64,000 nt of DNA from Achromobacter sp. ASV32 (GCF_016428805.1 NZ_JAELTJ010000010.1:21682-85681), one strand, 5' to 3'. Positions 36,932 through 46,703 are shown, counted from the first letter of the stretch. Notes: generated by a model from the sequence alone, not told the origin. Numbers and translations: made by a program.

Positions 36932-38476
36932 CTACAGGCCCAGCTGGCCCCAGATGTCGTCCACCCGCTTTTTGACCTCGGCATCCATGGCTATGGGGGT
37001 ACCCCATTCGCGTTGGGTCTCGCCGGGCCACTTGTTGGTGGCATCCAGGCCCATCTTGCCGCCCAGGCCGGACACGGGCGAAGCGAAGTCCAGGTAGTCG
37101 ATGGGCGTATTTTCCACCAGCAGCGTGTCGCGCACCGGATCCATGCGGGTGGTCATGGCCCACACCACTTCTTTCCAGTCGCGCGGGTTGATGTCCTCGT
37201 CCACCACCACGATGAACTTGGTGTACATGAACTGGCGCAGGATGCTCCACAGGCCGAACATCACGCGCTTGGCGTGCCCGGCGTACTGCTTGCGGATCGA
37301 CACCACGGCCAGACGGTAGCTGCAGCCTTCGGGCGGCAGGTAGAAGTCCACGATCTCGGGCAACTGGCGGCGCAGCAGCGGCACAAAGACTTCATTGAGC
37401 GCCACGCCGAGCACGGCCGGTTCGTCGGGCGGCTTGCCGGTGTAGGTCGAGTGGTAGATCGGGTTGCGGCGCATGGTGATGCGTTCGACCGTGAACACCG
37501 GGAACCAGTCCTGTTCGTTGTAGTAGCCGGTGTGGTCGCCGTAGGGGCCTTCCAGCGCCATCTCGTAGCCGGTGTCCGGCGGCGGGTTGACGCCCTCGGG
37601 CACGACCGGGGCGATGGCCCTGGGGTCGGACGAGGGCAGCAGGTGGCCTTCGAGCACGATTTCGGCCCAGGCCGGCACCGACAGATTGCTGCCCAGCGCT
37701 TGCGCGACTTCCGTGCGCGAACCGCGCAGCAGGCCGGCGAACTGGTACTCGGACAGGCTGTCCGGCACCGGGGTGACCGCGCCCAGGGTGGTGGCGGGGT
37801 CGGCGCCCAGCGCCACGGCGATGGGGAACGGCGTCCCGGGGTGCGCCAGCGCGTGGTCGCGGAAGTCGAGCGCGCCGCCCCGGTGCGACAGCCAGCGCAT
37901 GATCAGCTTGTTGGGCCCCAGCAATTGCTGGCGGTAGATGCCCAGGTTCTGGCGCTTGGCATTCGGGCCGCGCGTGATCACCAGGCCCCAGGTCAGCAGC
38001 GGCGCGACGTCGCCCGGCCAGCAGGTCTGGATCGGCAGGCGCGTCAGGTCCACGTCCTTGCCTTCCCAGACGATTTCCTGGCAAGCGGGGCTCTTGACGT
38101 TTTTGGGGCTCATGTCCCACAAGGCCGATTTCAGCATCGAGACCTTGGCCAGGGCGTCGCGCAGGCCCTTGGGGGCTTCGGGTTCGCGCAGGGACGCCAG
38201 CAGTTCGCCGATGTCGCGCAGGGCGCTGACGTTGTCGGCGCCCATGCCGCGGGCCACACGCGAGGGTGTGCCGAACAGGTTGGCCAGCACCGGCATCTCG
38301 GCCGGCTTGCCATCGTGCATGGCGTTTTCGAACAGCAGGGCGGGGCCCTCGGCGCGCAGCACGCGGTCGGAAATTTCCGTCATTTCCAGGTGCGTCGAGA
38401 CGGGCGCGGCGATGCGTTTGAGTTCGCCCATGCGTTCGAGTTGAGCGAGGAAGTCTCTAAGGTCGCGGTATTTCAC
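36932..38476 (-). CDS. ubiD: 4-hydroxy-3-polyprenylbenzoate decarboxylase UbiD
   Basis: A 514-residue enzyme that removes the carboxyl group in ubiquinone synthesis using prenylated FMN, which is made by UbiX. Key segments are [36 protein letters not shown] and [16 protein letters not shown]. The residues that bind prenyl-FMN and metal lie among these. I chose the GTG at 38476 because it gives the conserved start [13 protein letters not shown]. An ATG at 38527 with GAGGGAG upstream would add 17 residues and nearly abut the divergent transglycosylase start. ubiX is not in the window. Confidence 0.94.
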   Translation of the reverse strand: MKYRDLRDFLAQLERMGELKRIAAPVSTHLEMTEISDRVLRAEGPALLFENAMHDGKPAEMPVLANLFGTPSRVARGMGADNVSALRDIGELLASLREPEAPKGLRDALAKVSMLKSALWDMSPKNVKSPACQEIVWEGKDVDLTRLPIQTCWPGDVAPLLTWGLVITRGPNAKRQNLGIYRQQLLGPNKLIMRWLSHRGGALDFRDHALAHPGTPFPIAVALGADPATTLGAVTPVPDSLSEYQFAGLLRGSRTEVAQALGSNLSVPAWAEIVLEGHLLPSSDPRAIAPVVPEGVNPPPDTGYEMALEGPYGDHTGYYNEQDWFPVFTVERITMRRNPIYHSTYTGKPPDEPAVLGVALNEVFVPLLRRQLPEIVDFYLPPEGCSYRLAVVSIRKQYAGHAKRVMFGLWSILRQFMYTKFIVVVDEDINPRDWKEVVWAMTTRMDPVRDTLLVENTPIDYLDFASPVSGLGGKMGLDATNKWPGETQREWGTPIAMDAEVKKRVDDIWGQLGL

Positions 38477-38558
38477 TACAGATCCCGGCGATTTGGTTAC
38501 ATTTTGGGGAGAAAGAGAGGTTAACATTGACTCCCTCTTTTTCAACGCAGGAGGTTTT

Positions 38559-39377
38559 ATGCCCGATGCGTCAGTGGCCAGCCTGTTCAGGAACATGGCC
38601 CAAGGAGTGCACCAATATCTTGCCGAATCCTTGCGCATCTGCTCCGTCTATCTGGGCATCGCGGTGATTGTGACGGTAAGCATGGGATTCGCCCTGCCCG
38701 GTTTGCGCGACCAGGCATTGCAAGTGCACAAAGCCTTGTTGACCGCCCTAGCGCCTTCATCCATGCAGACCGATGTCGAATCCGACACCGGGTCCGAGTT
38801 TGGCGCCGACACCTCGTCGGCGATTGCCATGGCCGTACCTACCGCGCCTTCCAGCAATGCGACCGGCATGCTGGGGCCTGCCCGCGCCGCGCCGGCGGCG
38901 CCCCCCAAGCCCGCCATGGTGGCGACCGGCCCGCAGGCGGAAGCGCTGCGCAATTACATTTCGCGCAAGTACAAGGTCGCGTATGACGCGACCGGTCCGT
39001 TGCTCAATACCGTCTATAAGGTCGGCCGCGAGAAGAAGCTGGATCCGCTGCTGCTGCTGGCGGTGATCGCGATCGAGTCCCGCTATAACCCGCTGGCCGA
39101 AAGCCACGTGGGCGCGCAGGGGCTGATGCAGGTGATGACCAGCGTGCATCAGGACAAATTCGATGCCGTGGGCAAGAATCCGCTGGACCCGGGCGCCAAT
39201 ATCGCCGTCGGGGCGACGATCCTGCGCGATTGCATCAACCGGCGCGGGTCGGTGGATGGCGGGTTGGCTTGTTATGTCGGGTCCACGGGGCCGGATGACA
39301 ATGGGTATGGGGCGAAGGTGCAGGCGGAGCGGCGGCGGTTGGCGTTGGCTTCCGGGATTGCTTTGGCTCGGGATTGA
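38559..39377 (+). CDS. Lytic transglycosylase (SLT family)
   Basis: A 272-residue envelope protein. One membrane helix ([17 protein letters not shown], about residues 28-44) anchors it to the inner membrane. A linker rich in Ala and Pro follows. The catalytic domain is at about 140-270. The catalytic glutamate is in [13 protein letters not shown], followed by [13 protein letters not shown], both SLT hallmarks. It cleaves the peptidoglycan glycan strand. The start has a perfect AGGAGG 5 bases upstream. The palindromic element begins 16 bases after its stop. Confidence 0.93.
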   Translation: MPDASVASLFRNMAQGVHQYLAESLRICSVYLGIAVIVTVSMGFALPGLRDQALQVHKALLTALAPSSMQTDVESDTGSEFGADTSSAIAMAVPTAPSSNATGMLGPARAAPAAPPKPAMVATGPQAEALRNYISRKYKVAYDATGPLLNTVYKVGREKKLDPLLLLAVIAIESRYNPLAESHVGAQGLMQVMTSVHQDKFDAVGKNPLDPGANIAVGATILRDCINRRGSVDGGLACYVGSTGPDDNGYGAKVQAERRRLALASGIALARD

Positions 39378-39393
39378 TTTGGCTTCGTAGGCC

Positions 39394-39557
39394 GCTCGGC
39401 GCGGGTTGCGCCCATGCGGGGCGCGCCAACGATTGCGGTCCGGAGCCTTCGCTCCGGACTTGCCCCTCGTCATCTTCGTCCAGGCCTGCGGCCTTCCCTT
39501 CAGATTCCCTCGGGCGCATCGACGGCGCGCCCCGCATGGGCGCAACCCGCGCCGAGC
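39394..39557. repeat. Palindromic intergenic element, copy 1
   Basis: The arms at 39394-39427 and 39524-39557 are perfect 34-base reverse complements. They enclose a 96-base core. The part of the core at 39430-39519 is 79/90 identical to the core of the copy at 54448. Within it the GTCCGGAGC/GCTCCGGAC stem has a GAAG loop, and AGGCC/GGCCT a GCA loop, so the whole could fold as a long outer stem carrying two hairpins. It starts 16 bases after the transglycosylase stop, where no other terminator is seen. I do not recognise the family. Confidence 0.9.
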
Positions 39558-39604
39558 TACCGAATTCGAGACATGGTGCGCCGCTAGATCGAGGGGCGGG
39601 GTGA

Positions 39605-39655
39605 GAGGTTTGCGTCGCTCGCCCCAGGCCGGCCGCGCGGGCGGCCTTGTGGGGC
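39605..39655. repeat. Second module of copy 1: GAGGTTTGCG plus hairpin
   Basis: GAGGTTTGCG (39605-39614) is followed after 16 bases by GGCCGCGCGGGCGGCC (39631-39646). The outer GCCCCA/TGGGGC and GGCCG/CGGCC pairs form a hairpin at 39621-39655. Copy 2 has the same two blocks at the same spacing. Confidence 0.7.
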
Positions 39656-39910
39656 TTTGGCGTTGTGCTGCGTCGTGATGGTGGGCGCTGCGCGATTGCT
39701 GGCGGGGTGTTTTTTGGTGATTGTGTTGGCGCGCTGGGCACTTCTCGCGTCGCGTAGTGCGGGGCCCTGTTTCTCTGCTTCTCCCGCTTCCCGCTTCCCG
39801 CTCCCTGCTTCCCCGTTTTCGGGCAGTCCCGCTTGTTTGATTCTTTGGCTTGCGGGGGGCCGTTTGCGTACCTGTACCTATCCGCGACGGGTGACGGCAT
39901 CGTCGCCGTG
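39656..39910. other. Gap without a gene, with a pyrimidine-rich tract
   Basis: Nothing gene-like is visible on either strand. The stretch 39771-39814 is almost all pyrimidine apart from spaced G, with CCCGCTT repeated, the only notable feature. Base use here is less ordered than in the neighbouring coding DNA. Confidence 0.5.
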
Positions 39911-40528
39911 TCACTTGCTGCGCTCGACCATCGCCAGGATGGTTTCGCGGAGTTCTTCCTGTGCCTCGGATTCACTGATATCCCCCTTGATGGCGGCCTG
40001 GGATAGGGCGTCGGCTGCGCCCAGCATGGCCCACAGGCTGGCGGGGGAGACGCCTTGCGGGCCGGCGTAGGGGGCCAGGATGCGTTGGCACTTTTCGATG
40101 AAGGCTTGCTGGTATTGGCGCTTGATGGCTGCCAGCTCGGGGGCGCCGTCCAGGGCGGCGAGGACGCCGGGGATTTCGCGGCCCTGGGTCAGGACGCAGT
40201 TGACATAGCTGGACGCGATGACGCTGGCCTTGTCGGCCAGGGTGGGTTGGCTGGCGGCGATGGCGGCGTCGATGAGGGCGGTCTGGCGGACGTCGAAGTC
40301 CTGGTACAGGACGGCCAGCAGGCCGTTGCGGGTGCCGAAATGGTCGTAGACAACGGGTTTGGTGACGCCGGCTTCTTCGGCCAGGCGTCCCAGGGTCAGG
40401 GCATCGGTGCCTTCGGCGCGGATCAGTTGCCAGGACACGTCCAGCAATTGGCGCAGGCGTTCGTCGCGGGTCAGGCGGCGGCGCGGCGGGTCGGGTTGGG
40501 CGGCAGCGGATTTCGACGGGCTTGACAT
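39911..40528 (-). CDS. TetR-family repressor
   Basis: A 205-residue regulator with an N-terminal HTH (about residues 22-70: RLRQLLDVSWQLIRAEGTDALTLGRLAEEAGVTKPVVYDHFGTR) and a TetR-type ligand domain. It is divergent from an MFS efflux gene, with the shared operator 40531-40578 starting 3 bases before its start codon. It therefore likely represses itself and the pump until a toxic compound binds. Confidence 0.93.
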   Translation of the reverse strand: MSSPSKSAAAQPDPPRRRLTRDERLRQLLDVSWQLIRAEGTDALTLGRLAEEAGVTKPVVYDHFGTRNGLLAVLYQDFDVRQTALIDAAIAASQPTLADKASVIASSYVNCVLTQGREIPGVLAALDGAPELAAIKRQYQQAFIEKCQRILAPYAGPQGVSPASLWAMLGAADALSQAAIKGDISESEAQEELRETILAMVERSK

Positions 40529-40530
40529 CG

Positions 40531-40578
40531 TTATATACCAAAGGTAAGTTACTGTTCGTATGTACCTTTAGTATATAA
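40531..40578. promoter_or_regulatory. TetR-type operator
   Basis: TTATATACCAAAGGTA (40531-40546) and TACCTTTAGTATATAA (40563-40578) are 16-base arms with 15 matches around a 16-base spacer. It is strongly AT-rich for the region, covers the divergent promoter zone, and abuts the repressor start. The repressor of this pair is the likely ligand. Confidence 0.8.
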
Positions 40579-40626
40579 AGCCGACGCCTGGCAGGCAACC
40601 GGGTGGCTGTTAGCGAGCCTACGACC

Positions 40627-42099
40627 ATGAATACCGATACGCTTTCTTCTTCGCACTCCACCGGCCGCAAGGCGTGGCTGGGGCTATTGACCGTTCTCGC
40701 GCTGGTGCTGCTGGTGGCGATGGACGGATCCGTGCTGTACCTGGCCATGCCGCGGGTGACGGCCATGCTGTCACCAACGGCGGACCAGGCGCTCTGGATG
40801 CTCGACATCTACGGTTATGTCGTCGGGGCCCTGCTGATTGCTTTCGGCAATATCGGCGATCGCTACGGCCGGCTGAGGTTGATGATGGGCGGGGCCCTGG
40901 TGTTCGGCCTGGGGTCGCTGGGGGCGGCGTACGCGGCGACCCCCGCGCAGTTGATCGCCTGCCGCGGTCTGATGGGGCTGGGCGGGGCGACGTTGCTGCC
41001 GTCGGGGCTGGCCATCGTCAGCGCTCTGTACCCGGATCCGCGCCAGCGGGCGCAGGCCATCGGTGTTTTCGCGGCGACGTTCGCGGCGGGATTCGCGATC
41101 GGGCCGTTGATCGGCGGGCTGTTGCTGCAGCGCTTCGAATGGGGTGCCGTGTTCCTGATCAACGTGCCCGTGGTGCTGGCGTTCCTGCTGGCCGCGCCGT
41201 TTTTACTGCGTGAAGTGCGCGCGGCGCGCTACGGGCAGATCGACGTGCCGAGTCTGTTGCTGTCCTTTGCCGGCATCCTGCTGTTCACCTACTCGATCAA
41301 GCGCGCGGCGGCGGCGGGTTTCACGCCGGGGCAGTCCGTGGCGGGCATCGCAGGTATCCTGGCGCTGGCGCTGTTCCTGCGCCGGCAGACGCGGCTGGCG
41401 TACCCGTTGCTGGACCTGGCGCTGTTCAAGGACCGCGTCTTTTCGCTCGCCATCCTGACCGGGTTGCTGTCGCTGGTGGTCTGGTCCGCGACGGGCTATC
41501 TGTCAGGCATTTACCTGCAATCGGTGCTGGGCTACGAGGTGTTCACGGCGGCCCTGCTGACCTTGCCTGGCGCGGCGGTGCTGACGGCGACCTGCGTGGG
41601 CACGAGCCGCATCGTCGAGCACCTCGGCCGCCGGGCCGCGTTGGTGGCGACCCATCTGCTGATCAGCGCCGGGGTATTGCTGCTGTTGTTCACGACGACC
41701 GAGGCGGGCGCCCTTGCCTTCGTGGCGTCCACCGTGCTGGCGGGGGTCGGTTACGGCCTGTCCTTCAGCCTGGTGGCCGAGATCGCGGTGTCGGCGGTGC
41801 CGGGCGCGCGTGCCGGGGCAGCCGGATCGATCGCCGAAACCAGCAACGAACTGGGCAATGCGCTGGGCATCACCTTGCTGGGGGCGTTGGCGGCGCTCGT
41901 CTTCCGGCTATCCGGGCCGGGTGTGGCCGGCACCTTGAATGAAACGCTGGAGTATCCAGGCATCAGCGCGCAGTCCGTGCTGCAGGCCAAGGCGGCGTTT
42001 CTGTCGGGGCTGCATTGGGCCGTGGGCGCGGGCGGGCTGTTGACGCTGCTGGTGGGGATCGCCGCGGGGCGGTGGCTGCCGCGTCAGTTGCCGGGGTAG
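40627..42099 (+). CDS. MFS drug-efflux transporter (DHA2, SmvA/QacA type)
   Basis: A 490-residue inner-membrane pump with about 14 helices. LDIYGYVVGALLIAFGNIGDRYGRLRLMM is the hallmark of the DHA2 group, and GLMGLGGATLLPSGLAIV is its helix 5 motif. It resembles SmvA and QacA, which expel cationic drugs and dyes. I chose the ATG at 40627 over a GTG at 40603. The divergent TetR gene and operator indicate inducible expression. The gene converges on the aminotransferase. Confidence 0.92.
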   Translation: MNTDTLSSSHSTGRKAWLGLLTVLALVLLVAMDGSVLYLAMPRVTAMLSPTADQALWMLDIYGYVVGALLIAFGNIGDRYGRLRLMMGGALVFGLGSLGAAYAATPAQLIACRGLMGLGGATLLPSGLAIVSALYPDPRQRAQAIGVFAATFAAGFAIGPLIGGLLLQRFEWGAVFLINVPVVLAFLLAAPFLLREVRAARYGQIDVPSLLLSFAGILLFTYSIKRAAAAGFTPGQSVAGIAGILALALFLRRQTRLAYPLLDLALFKDRVFSLAILTGLLSLVVWSATGYLSGIYLQSVLGYEVFTAALLTLPGAAVLTATCVGTSRIVEHLGRRAALVATHLLISAGVLLLLFTTTEAGALAFVASTVLAGVGYGLSFSLVAEIAVSAVPGARAGAAGSIAETSNELGNALGITLLGALAALVFRLSGPGVAGTLNETLEYPGISAQSVLQAKAAFLSGLHWAVGAGGLLTLLVGIAAGRWLPRQLPG

Positions 42100-42169
42100 G
42101 CATCGCCGGACCCGCAGGACCGCGCCGTTGCCGGATCTGGCCAGACCGCGCGCGGCGCCACAGCGGCGG

Positions 42170-43330
42170 TCAGCCCCGCAGCCACTTGTCCATGCGGGCG
42201 ACGGCCTCTTCCAGGCGATCCAGGCCGGTGGCGTACGAAAAACGCATCGTGTGGTGACCGTGGGCGGGGCCGAAGTCCAGGCCCGGAACGGCGGCGATGC
42301 CGGCTTGCAGCAACAGACGCTGGGAAAAGCTGGCGCTGTCGGTGCCCAGGTCGCTGATGTCGGCATAGATATAGAAGGCGCCGTCGGGCTTGACGGGGAC
42401 TTTCAGGCCCAGGCGTTCGAATTCGGGCAGCAGGTAGTCGCGGCGTTGCTTGAAGGCTTCGCGGCGGTGCTCGAAGGTGCGCAGCGCGTCCGCCGAAAAG
42501 CAGGCCAGCGCGGCATGCTGGGCCAGGGTGGGGGCGCAGATGGCCAGGCTGGCGGCGATTTTCTCCACCGGGGCGACCATGTCTTCCGGGACAATCATCC
42601 AGCCCAGGCGCCAGCCGGTCATGTGGAAATACTTCGAGAAGCTGTTGATGACGATGATGTCGTCGTCCAGCGTCAGGGCGGATCGCGGCTGGCCTTCGTA
42701 TGACAGGCCCAGATAGATTTCATCGACGATGGCAAAGCCGTTGCGGGCGCGGACTTGCGCCAGCAGCCGGGCCAGTTCGCCGTGGTCGATGGAAGTGCCG
42801 GTGGGGTTGCTGGGCGAGGCCACCAGCACGCCCTGGGTAGCGTCCGTCCAATGGTCGGCGACGTCCTGGGCGGACAGCTGGAAGCGCTTGTCGGCGGAAC
42901 TGGGGATCAGGCGGGGGCGGCCGCCCGCGGCCAACACGAAGTTGCTGTTGGCGGGGTAGGATGGGTCCGGCATGAGGACTTCGCCGCCGGTGTTGACCAG
43001 GGCGGCGCAGGCCAGGGTCAAGGCGCCGGACGCGCCGGCAGTGACGATGACGCGCCTGGGGTTGATCGTGGCGCCGAACTGATCATGGTAGAACCGGGCG
43101 ATGGCCTCGCGCAGCGGCATCAGGCCTGCGGGAGCGCTGTAGCCGCTCTGGCCGGCCTGCGCGGCGCGCTGCAGCGCTTCCACCACCTGGGGCGGCGCGG
43201 TAAAGTCCGGTTCGCCGATGCCCAGGCTGATGATGTCTTTTCCCGCCGCCTGCAGCGCTTGCGCCTGCTTGAACAATTCGACGACCTGGAAGGTCAGGAA
43301 ATCGTGAGTACGGGCGGCAAGGCGGGGCAT
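42170..43330 (-). CDS. PLP-dependent aminotransferase, class I/II
   Basis: A 386-residue cytoplasmic aminotransferase of fold type I. The PLP lysine is Lys233 in NSFSKYFHMTGWRLGW. SLGIGEPDFTAPPQVVEAL, ASPSNPTGT and IVDEIYLGLSYEG are the other conserved blocks. The substrate (aspartate, alanine, branched-chain or aromatic amino acids) cannot be settled. I chose the ATG at 43330. Its start faces the divergent FAD-like gene across 45 bases. Confidence 0.9.
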   Translation of the reverse strand: MPRLAARTHDFLTFQVVELFKQAQALQAAGKDIISLGIGEPDFTAPPQVVEALQRAAQAGQSGYSAPAGLMPLREAIARFYHDQFGATINPRRVIVTAGASGALTLACAALVNTGGEVLMPDPSYPANSNFVLAAGGRPRLIPSSADKRFQLSAQDVADHWTDATQGVLVASPSNPTGTSIDHGELARLLAQVRARNGFAIVDEIYLGLSYEGQPRSALTLDDDIIVINSFSKYFHMTGWRLGWMIVPEDMVAPVEKIAASLAICAPTLAQHAALACFSADALRTFEHRREAFKQRRDYLLPEFERLGLKVPVKPDGAFYIYADISDLGTDSASFSQRLLLQAGIAAVPGLDFGPAHGHHTMRFSYATGLDRLEEAVARMDKWLRG

Positions 43331-43375
43331 CGGATTCTCGAAGGCTACTTGTAGCGGAAAAAAGGAATTGTAGTC

Positions 43376-44275
43376 ATGCAGCCATCGCGGCGCGCTTTCC
43401 TCCTTGGCCGGCGGCCCGTCCAGACGCCCTGGGCCACCTTCCTGCAACGCCTGGGGCTGTCCTGCCACGGCGCGGTGCGCGACCTGGGCGACGCCGGTGC
43501 CCAGGGGCCGCGCGCGGTCCTGACGCCCGCGCGCGAGTCGGATGTGACGCAGGCGCGCACGCTGTGCGCGCAATATGGGGTGGTGATGGCGCTGGATGAT
43601 GCGCAGGGGCCGTTCGCGCCCGTTCACGGACCCATGCTGTGGCTGGATCCCGGCGCCTTGTCGGGCCTGGCGCGGCTGACCGGGCCGACGCCGCGCTGGC
43701 GGGCCCAGCCTGGCGTGCCGTTGGCCGCCTTGGCGTTGGCGGGGCTGACGCAGTTCAATGGGTTGCCGGGCGCCATGACGCTGGCGCAATGGCTGGCGGC
43801 GCCGGCGCCATGGCCGACGGGGCAATGCGCGGCTTCGGGCGTGGTGGCCGTGGACCTGATGCTGGCCGATGGGGTGGAGGAAACGCTGGGGCCGTTCGGC
43901 ACCGCCGACGTGCAGCCGCTCAAATCGGCCACGGTGCAGCGGCTGATCCCGTCCCTGTTCCAGTTGTCGGGCGGTGCCTTCGCAACCGGCTATGAACCGG
44001 GCCAGGCCTGGGGGGGGCGCTACCGCCTGGACGCGCTGGCACCGCAGGCGCCGGACACCGTCAATCTGGCACAACTGCTGCTGGGGCACGGCGGCACGCT
44101 GGCATGGGTGCAAGGGGTGACGCTGGAGGCCAGACCGGGTCTGGTGGCGGCCGCACAGCCTGAAACGGGCGTGTCAGCGCCGTCTCCCACGCTGCAGACG
44201 CGGATCAAGTCGCTGTTCGATCCCTATGGGCGTTTTCCCGAATTCCAGGACGCTCCGAATAGCGACATTTTGTAA
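43376..44275 (+). CDS. Degenerate FAD-linked oxidase-like protein
   Basis: A 299-residue protein related to the FAD-binding GlcD/GlcE-type oxidases but apparently reduced. ARESDVTQARTLCAQYGVVMAL resembles the first strand-helix of the FAD domain. WLDPGALSGLARL, RAQPGVPLAALAL and the terminal IKSLFDPYGRFPEF match family landmarks. The Gly-rich FAD-contact loop that normally follows the first unit is missing. GlcE-like subunits are also short and incomplete. The N-terminus SRRAFLLG looks like a twin-arginine motif but no hydrophobic stretch follows. Function unknown. Confidence 0.6.
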   Translation: MQPSRRAFLLGRRPVQTPWATFLQRLGLSCHGAVRDLGDAGAQGPRAVLTPARESDVTQARTLCAQYGVVMALDDAQGPFAPVHGPMLWLDPGALSGLARLTGPTPRWRAQPGVPLAALALAGLTQFNGLPGAMTLAQWLAAPAPWPTGQCAASGVVAVDLMLADGVEETLGPFGTADVQPLKSATVQRLIPSLFQLSGGAFATGYEPGQAWGGRYRLDALAPQAPDTVNLAQLLLGHGGTLAWVQGVTLEARPGLVAAAQPETGVSAPSPTLQTRIKSLFDPYGRFPEFQDAPNSDIL

Positions 44276-44414
44276 GCCGAGGGTAAGATGGGCGGCGCTT
44301 GCGGCAAAGGGGCAGGCGCGGCCGGGGGGCGCGCAGGGAACGTTTCGCGCCTGCCGCCATCGGAATAGAATTGCCCCCTTTCCGTGTTCCACACTCTAGC
44401 CAGTAGCCGCCCCT

Positions 44415-46703
44415 ATGGATGCCAACCTTCGCAAAGCCGCCCTTGAATATCACGAGCACGGCCGCCCCGGCAAGATCTCGGTCACGCCGACCAAGCAGCT
44501 CACCAATCAGCGCGACCTGGCCCTGGCGTATTCGCCCGGCGTCGCGGCGGCCTGTGAGGAAATCGTGGCGGATCCGGCCAACGTGTTCCGCTACACCGCG
44601 CGCGGCAACCTGGTGGGCGTGATCACCAACGGCACGGCGGTGCTGGGCCTGGGCAACATCGGGGCGCTGGCCTCCAAGCCGGTGATGGAAGGCAAGGCGG
44701 TGCTGTTCAAGAAGTTCGCCGGCCTGGACGTGTTCGACATCGAGATCAACGAAACCGACCCGGACAAGCTGGTCGAGATCATCGCCGGCCTGGAAGCCAC
44801 CTTCGGCGGCATCAACCTCGAAGACATCAAGGCGCCGGAGTGCTTCACGGTCGAGCGCAAGCTGCGCGAACGCATGAAGATTCCCGTCTTCCATGATGAC
44901 CAGCACGGCACCGCGATCTGCGTGTCGGCCGCATTCATCAACGGCCTGAAGGTCGTGGGCAAGGAAATTGACAAGGTCAAGGTCGTGACCTCCGGCGCCG
45001 GCGCGGCTGCCCTGGCCTGCCTGGACCTGATGGTGGACCTGGGCCTGCCGCTGGAAAACATCTGGGTCACCGACATCGAGGGTGTGGTCTACGAGGGCCG
45101 CACCACCTTGATGGACCCGGACAAGGCGCGCTTCGCGCAAAAGACGGACGCGCGCAAGCTGGCCGACGTGATCGAGGGCGCCGATGTGTTCCTGGGCCTG
45201 TCGGCCGGCGGCGTGCTCAAGCCGGAAATGGTCGCGGCCATGGGTGCGCGTCCGCTGATCCTGGCGCTGGCCAATCCCACCCCGGAAATCCTGCCCGAGC
45301 TGGCCCATTCGGTACGCGACGACGTGGTGATGGCCACGGGCCGTTCGGACTACCCGAACCAGGTCAACAATGTGCTGTGCTTCCCCTACATCTTCCGCGG
45401 TGCGCTGGATGTGGGCGCCACCACGATCACGCGCGAAATGGAGAAGGCGGCGGTCTACGCCATCGCCCAGCTGGCGCAGGAAGAACAGAACGAAGTCGTC
45501 GCCGCGGCCTATGGCACGTTCGATATTTCATTCGGTCGGGAATACCTGATTCCCAAGCCGTTCGATCCGCGCCTGATCGTGCGCATCGCGCCGGCGGTGG
45601 CCAAGGCCGCCATGGAGGGCGGGGTGGCCACGCGTCCCTTGGCCGACCTGGAAGCCTACGAAGAACAGCTGCAGCAGTTCGTGTACCACTCGGGCGCCTT
45701 CATGAAGCCGCTGTTCTCGGCGGCCAAGCGTATCGTGCGCGAAGGCGGCCCGGCCCGCATCGTGTACGCCGAAGGCGAAGACGAGCGCGTGCTGCGCGCC
45801 GTGCAGGTGGTGGTGGACGAAGGCCTGGCCCGCCCCATCCTGGTGGGCCGCCCGTCGGTGCTGCTGACCCGCATCGAAAAACTGGGCCTGCGCCTGCGCC
45901 TGGGCGAGGATGTCGAAGTCACCAACCCCGAATACGACGAGCGCTTTCACCAGTACTGGACGACCTACTGGGAACGCATGTGCCGCCGCGGCATCACCAA
46001 GGAAATGGCGCGCGTGGAAATGCGCCGCCGCATGACCTTGATCGGCGCGATGATGGTGCATCTGGGCGATGCCGACGGCATGATCTGCGGCTCGGTCGGC
46101 GCGTACCACGACCACCTGCGTTTCGTGGATGAAGTGATCGGCCGCCGGCCGGGCCGCAACGTCTACGCCGCCATGAACATCCTGCTGCTCAACGAGCGCA
46201 CGGTGGTGCTGGTGGACACGCATGTCAACGATGAGCCCACGGCCGAGCAGATCGCCGAGTTCACCATCGCCGCGGCCAACGAGATGCGGCGCATGTTCCT
46301 GGCGCCCAAGGTGGCGCTGCTGTCGCGGTCGAACTTCGGGTCGGGCAGCTCGGCATCGGGCGCCAAGATGCGCCGCGCGCTGGAACTGGTGCGCCAGGCC
46401 GCGCCGGAACTGGAAATCGACGGCGAAATGCACGGCGACTGCGCGCTGGACGAAGCGCTGCGCTTGCGCATCCTGCCCTCGTCCACGCTCAAGGGCGAAG
46501 CCAATCTGCTGGTGTGTCCGAACGTGGACGCCGGCAATATTGCCTACAACCTGCTCAAGACGGCGGCCGGCGGTAACGTGGCGGTAGGCCCGTTCCTGCT
46601 GGGCGCCAACGCGCCGGTGCACATCCTGACCTCCAGCTCGACCGTGCGCCGCATCGTCAACATGACCGCGATGACTGTGGTCGATGCCAACACGCCACGT
46701 TGA
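44415..46703 (+). CDS. maeB: NADP-dependent malic enzyme (MaeB)
   Basis: A 762-residue two-domain enzyme. The N-terminal part (to about residue 430) is the malic enzyme, converting malate to pyruvate with [30 protein letters not shown] and FHDDQHGTA are catalytic-core sequences. The rest is a phosphotransacetylase-like domain, thought to act as a regulatory site for acetyl-Co[16 protein letters not shown] and [23 protein letters not shown] belong to that domain. The full MaeB length is present. The patatin gene starts inside its last codons. Confidence 0.96.
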   Translation: MDANLRKAALEYHEHGRPGKISVTPTKQLTNQRDLALAYSPGVAAACEEIVADPANVFRYTARGNLVGVITNGTAVLGLGNIGALASKPVMEGKAVLFKKFAGLDVFDIEINETDPDKLVEIIAGLEATFGGINLEDIKAPECFTVERKLRERMKIPVFHDDQHGTAICVSAAFINGLKVVGKEIDKVKVVTSGAGAAALACLDLMVDLGLPLENIWVTDIEGVVYEGRTTLMDPDKARFAQKTDARKLADVIEGADVFLGLSAGGVLKPEMVAAMGARPLILALANPTPEILPELAHSVRDDVVMATGRSDYPNQVNNVLCFPYIFRGALDVGATTITREMEKAAVYAIAQLAQEEQNEVVAAAYGTFDISFGREYLIPKPFDPRLIVRIAPAVAKAAMEGGVATRPLADLEAYEEQLQQFVYHSGAFMKPLFSAAKRIVREGGPARIVYAEGEDERVLRAVQVVVDEGLARPILVGRPSVLLTRIEKLGLRLRLGEDVEVTNPEYDERFHQYWTTYWERMCRRGITKEMARVEMRRRMTLIGAMMVHLGDADGMICGSVGAYHDHLRFVDEVIGRRPGRNVYAAMNILLLNERTVVLVDTHVNDEPTAEQIAEFTIAAANEMRRMFLAPKVALLSRSNFGSGSSASGAKMRRALELVRQAAPELEIDGEMHGDCALDEALRLRILPSSTLKGEANLLVCPNVDAGNIAYNLLKTAAGGNVAVGPFLLGANAPVHILTSSSTVRRIVNMTAMTVVDANTPR

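Noticed and set aside
38477..38527. An upstream ATG start for ubiD with a good Shine-Dalgarno sequence
   Set aside because: It adds 17 unconserved residues and would leave only 31 bases for two divergent promoters. The GTG gives the family's standard N-terminus. Not fully excluded.
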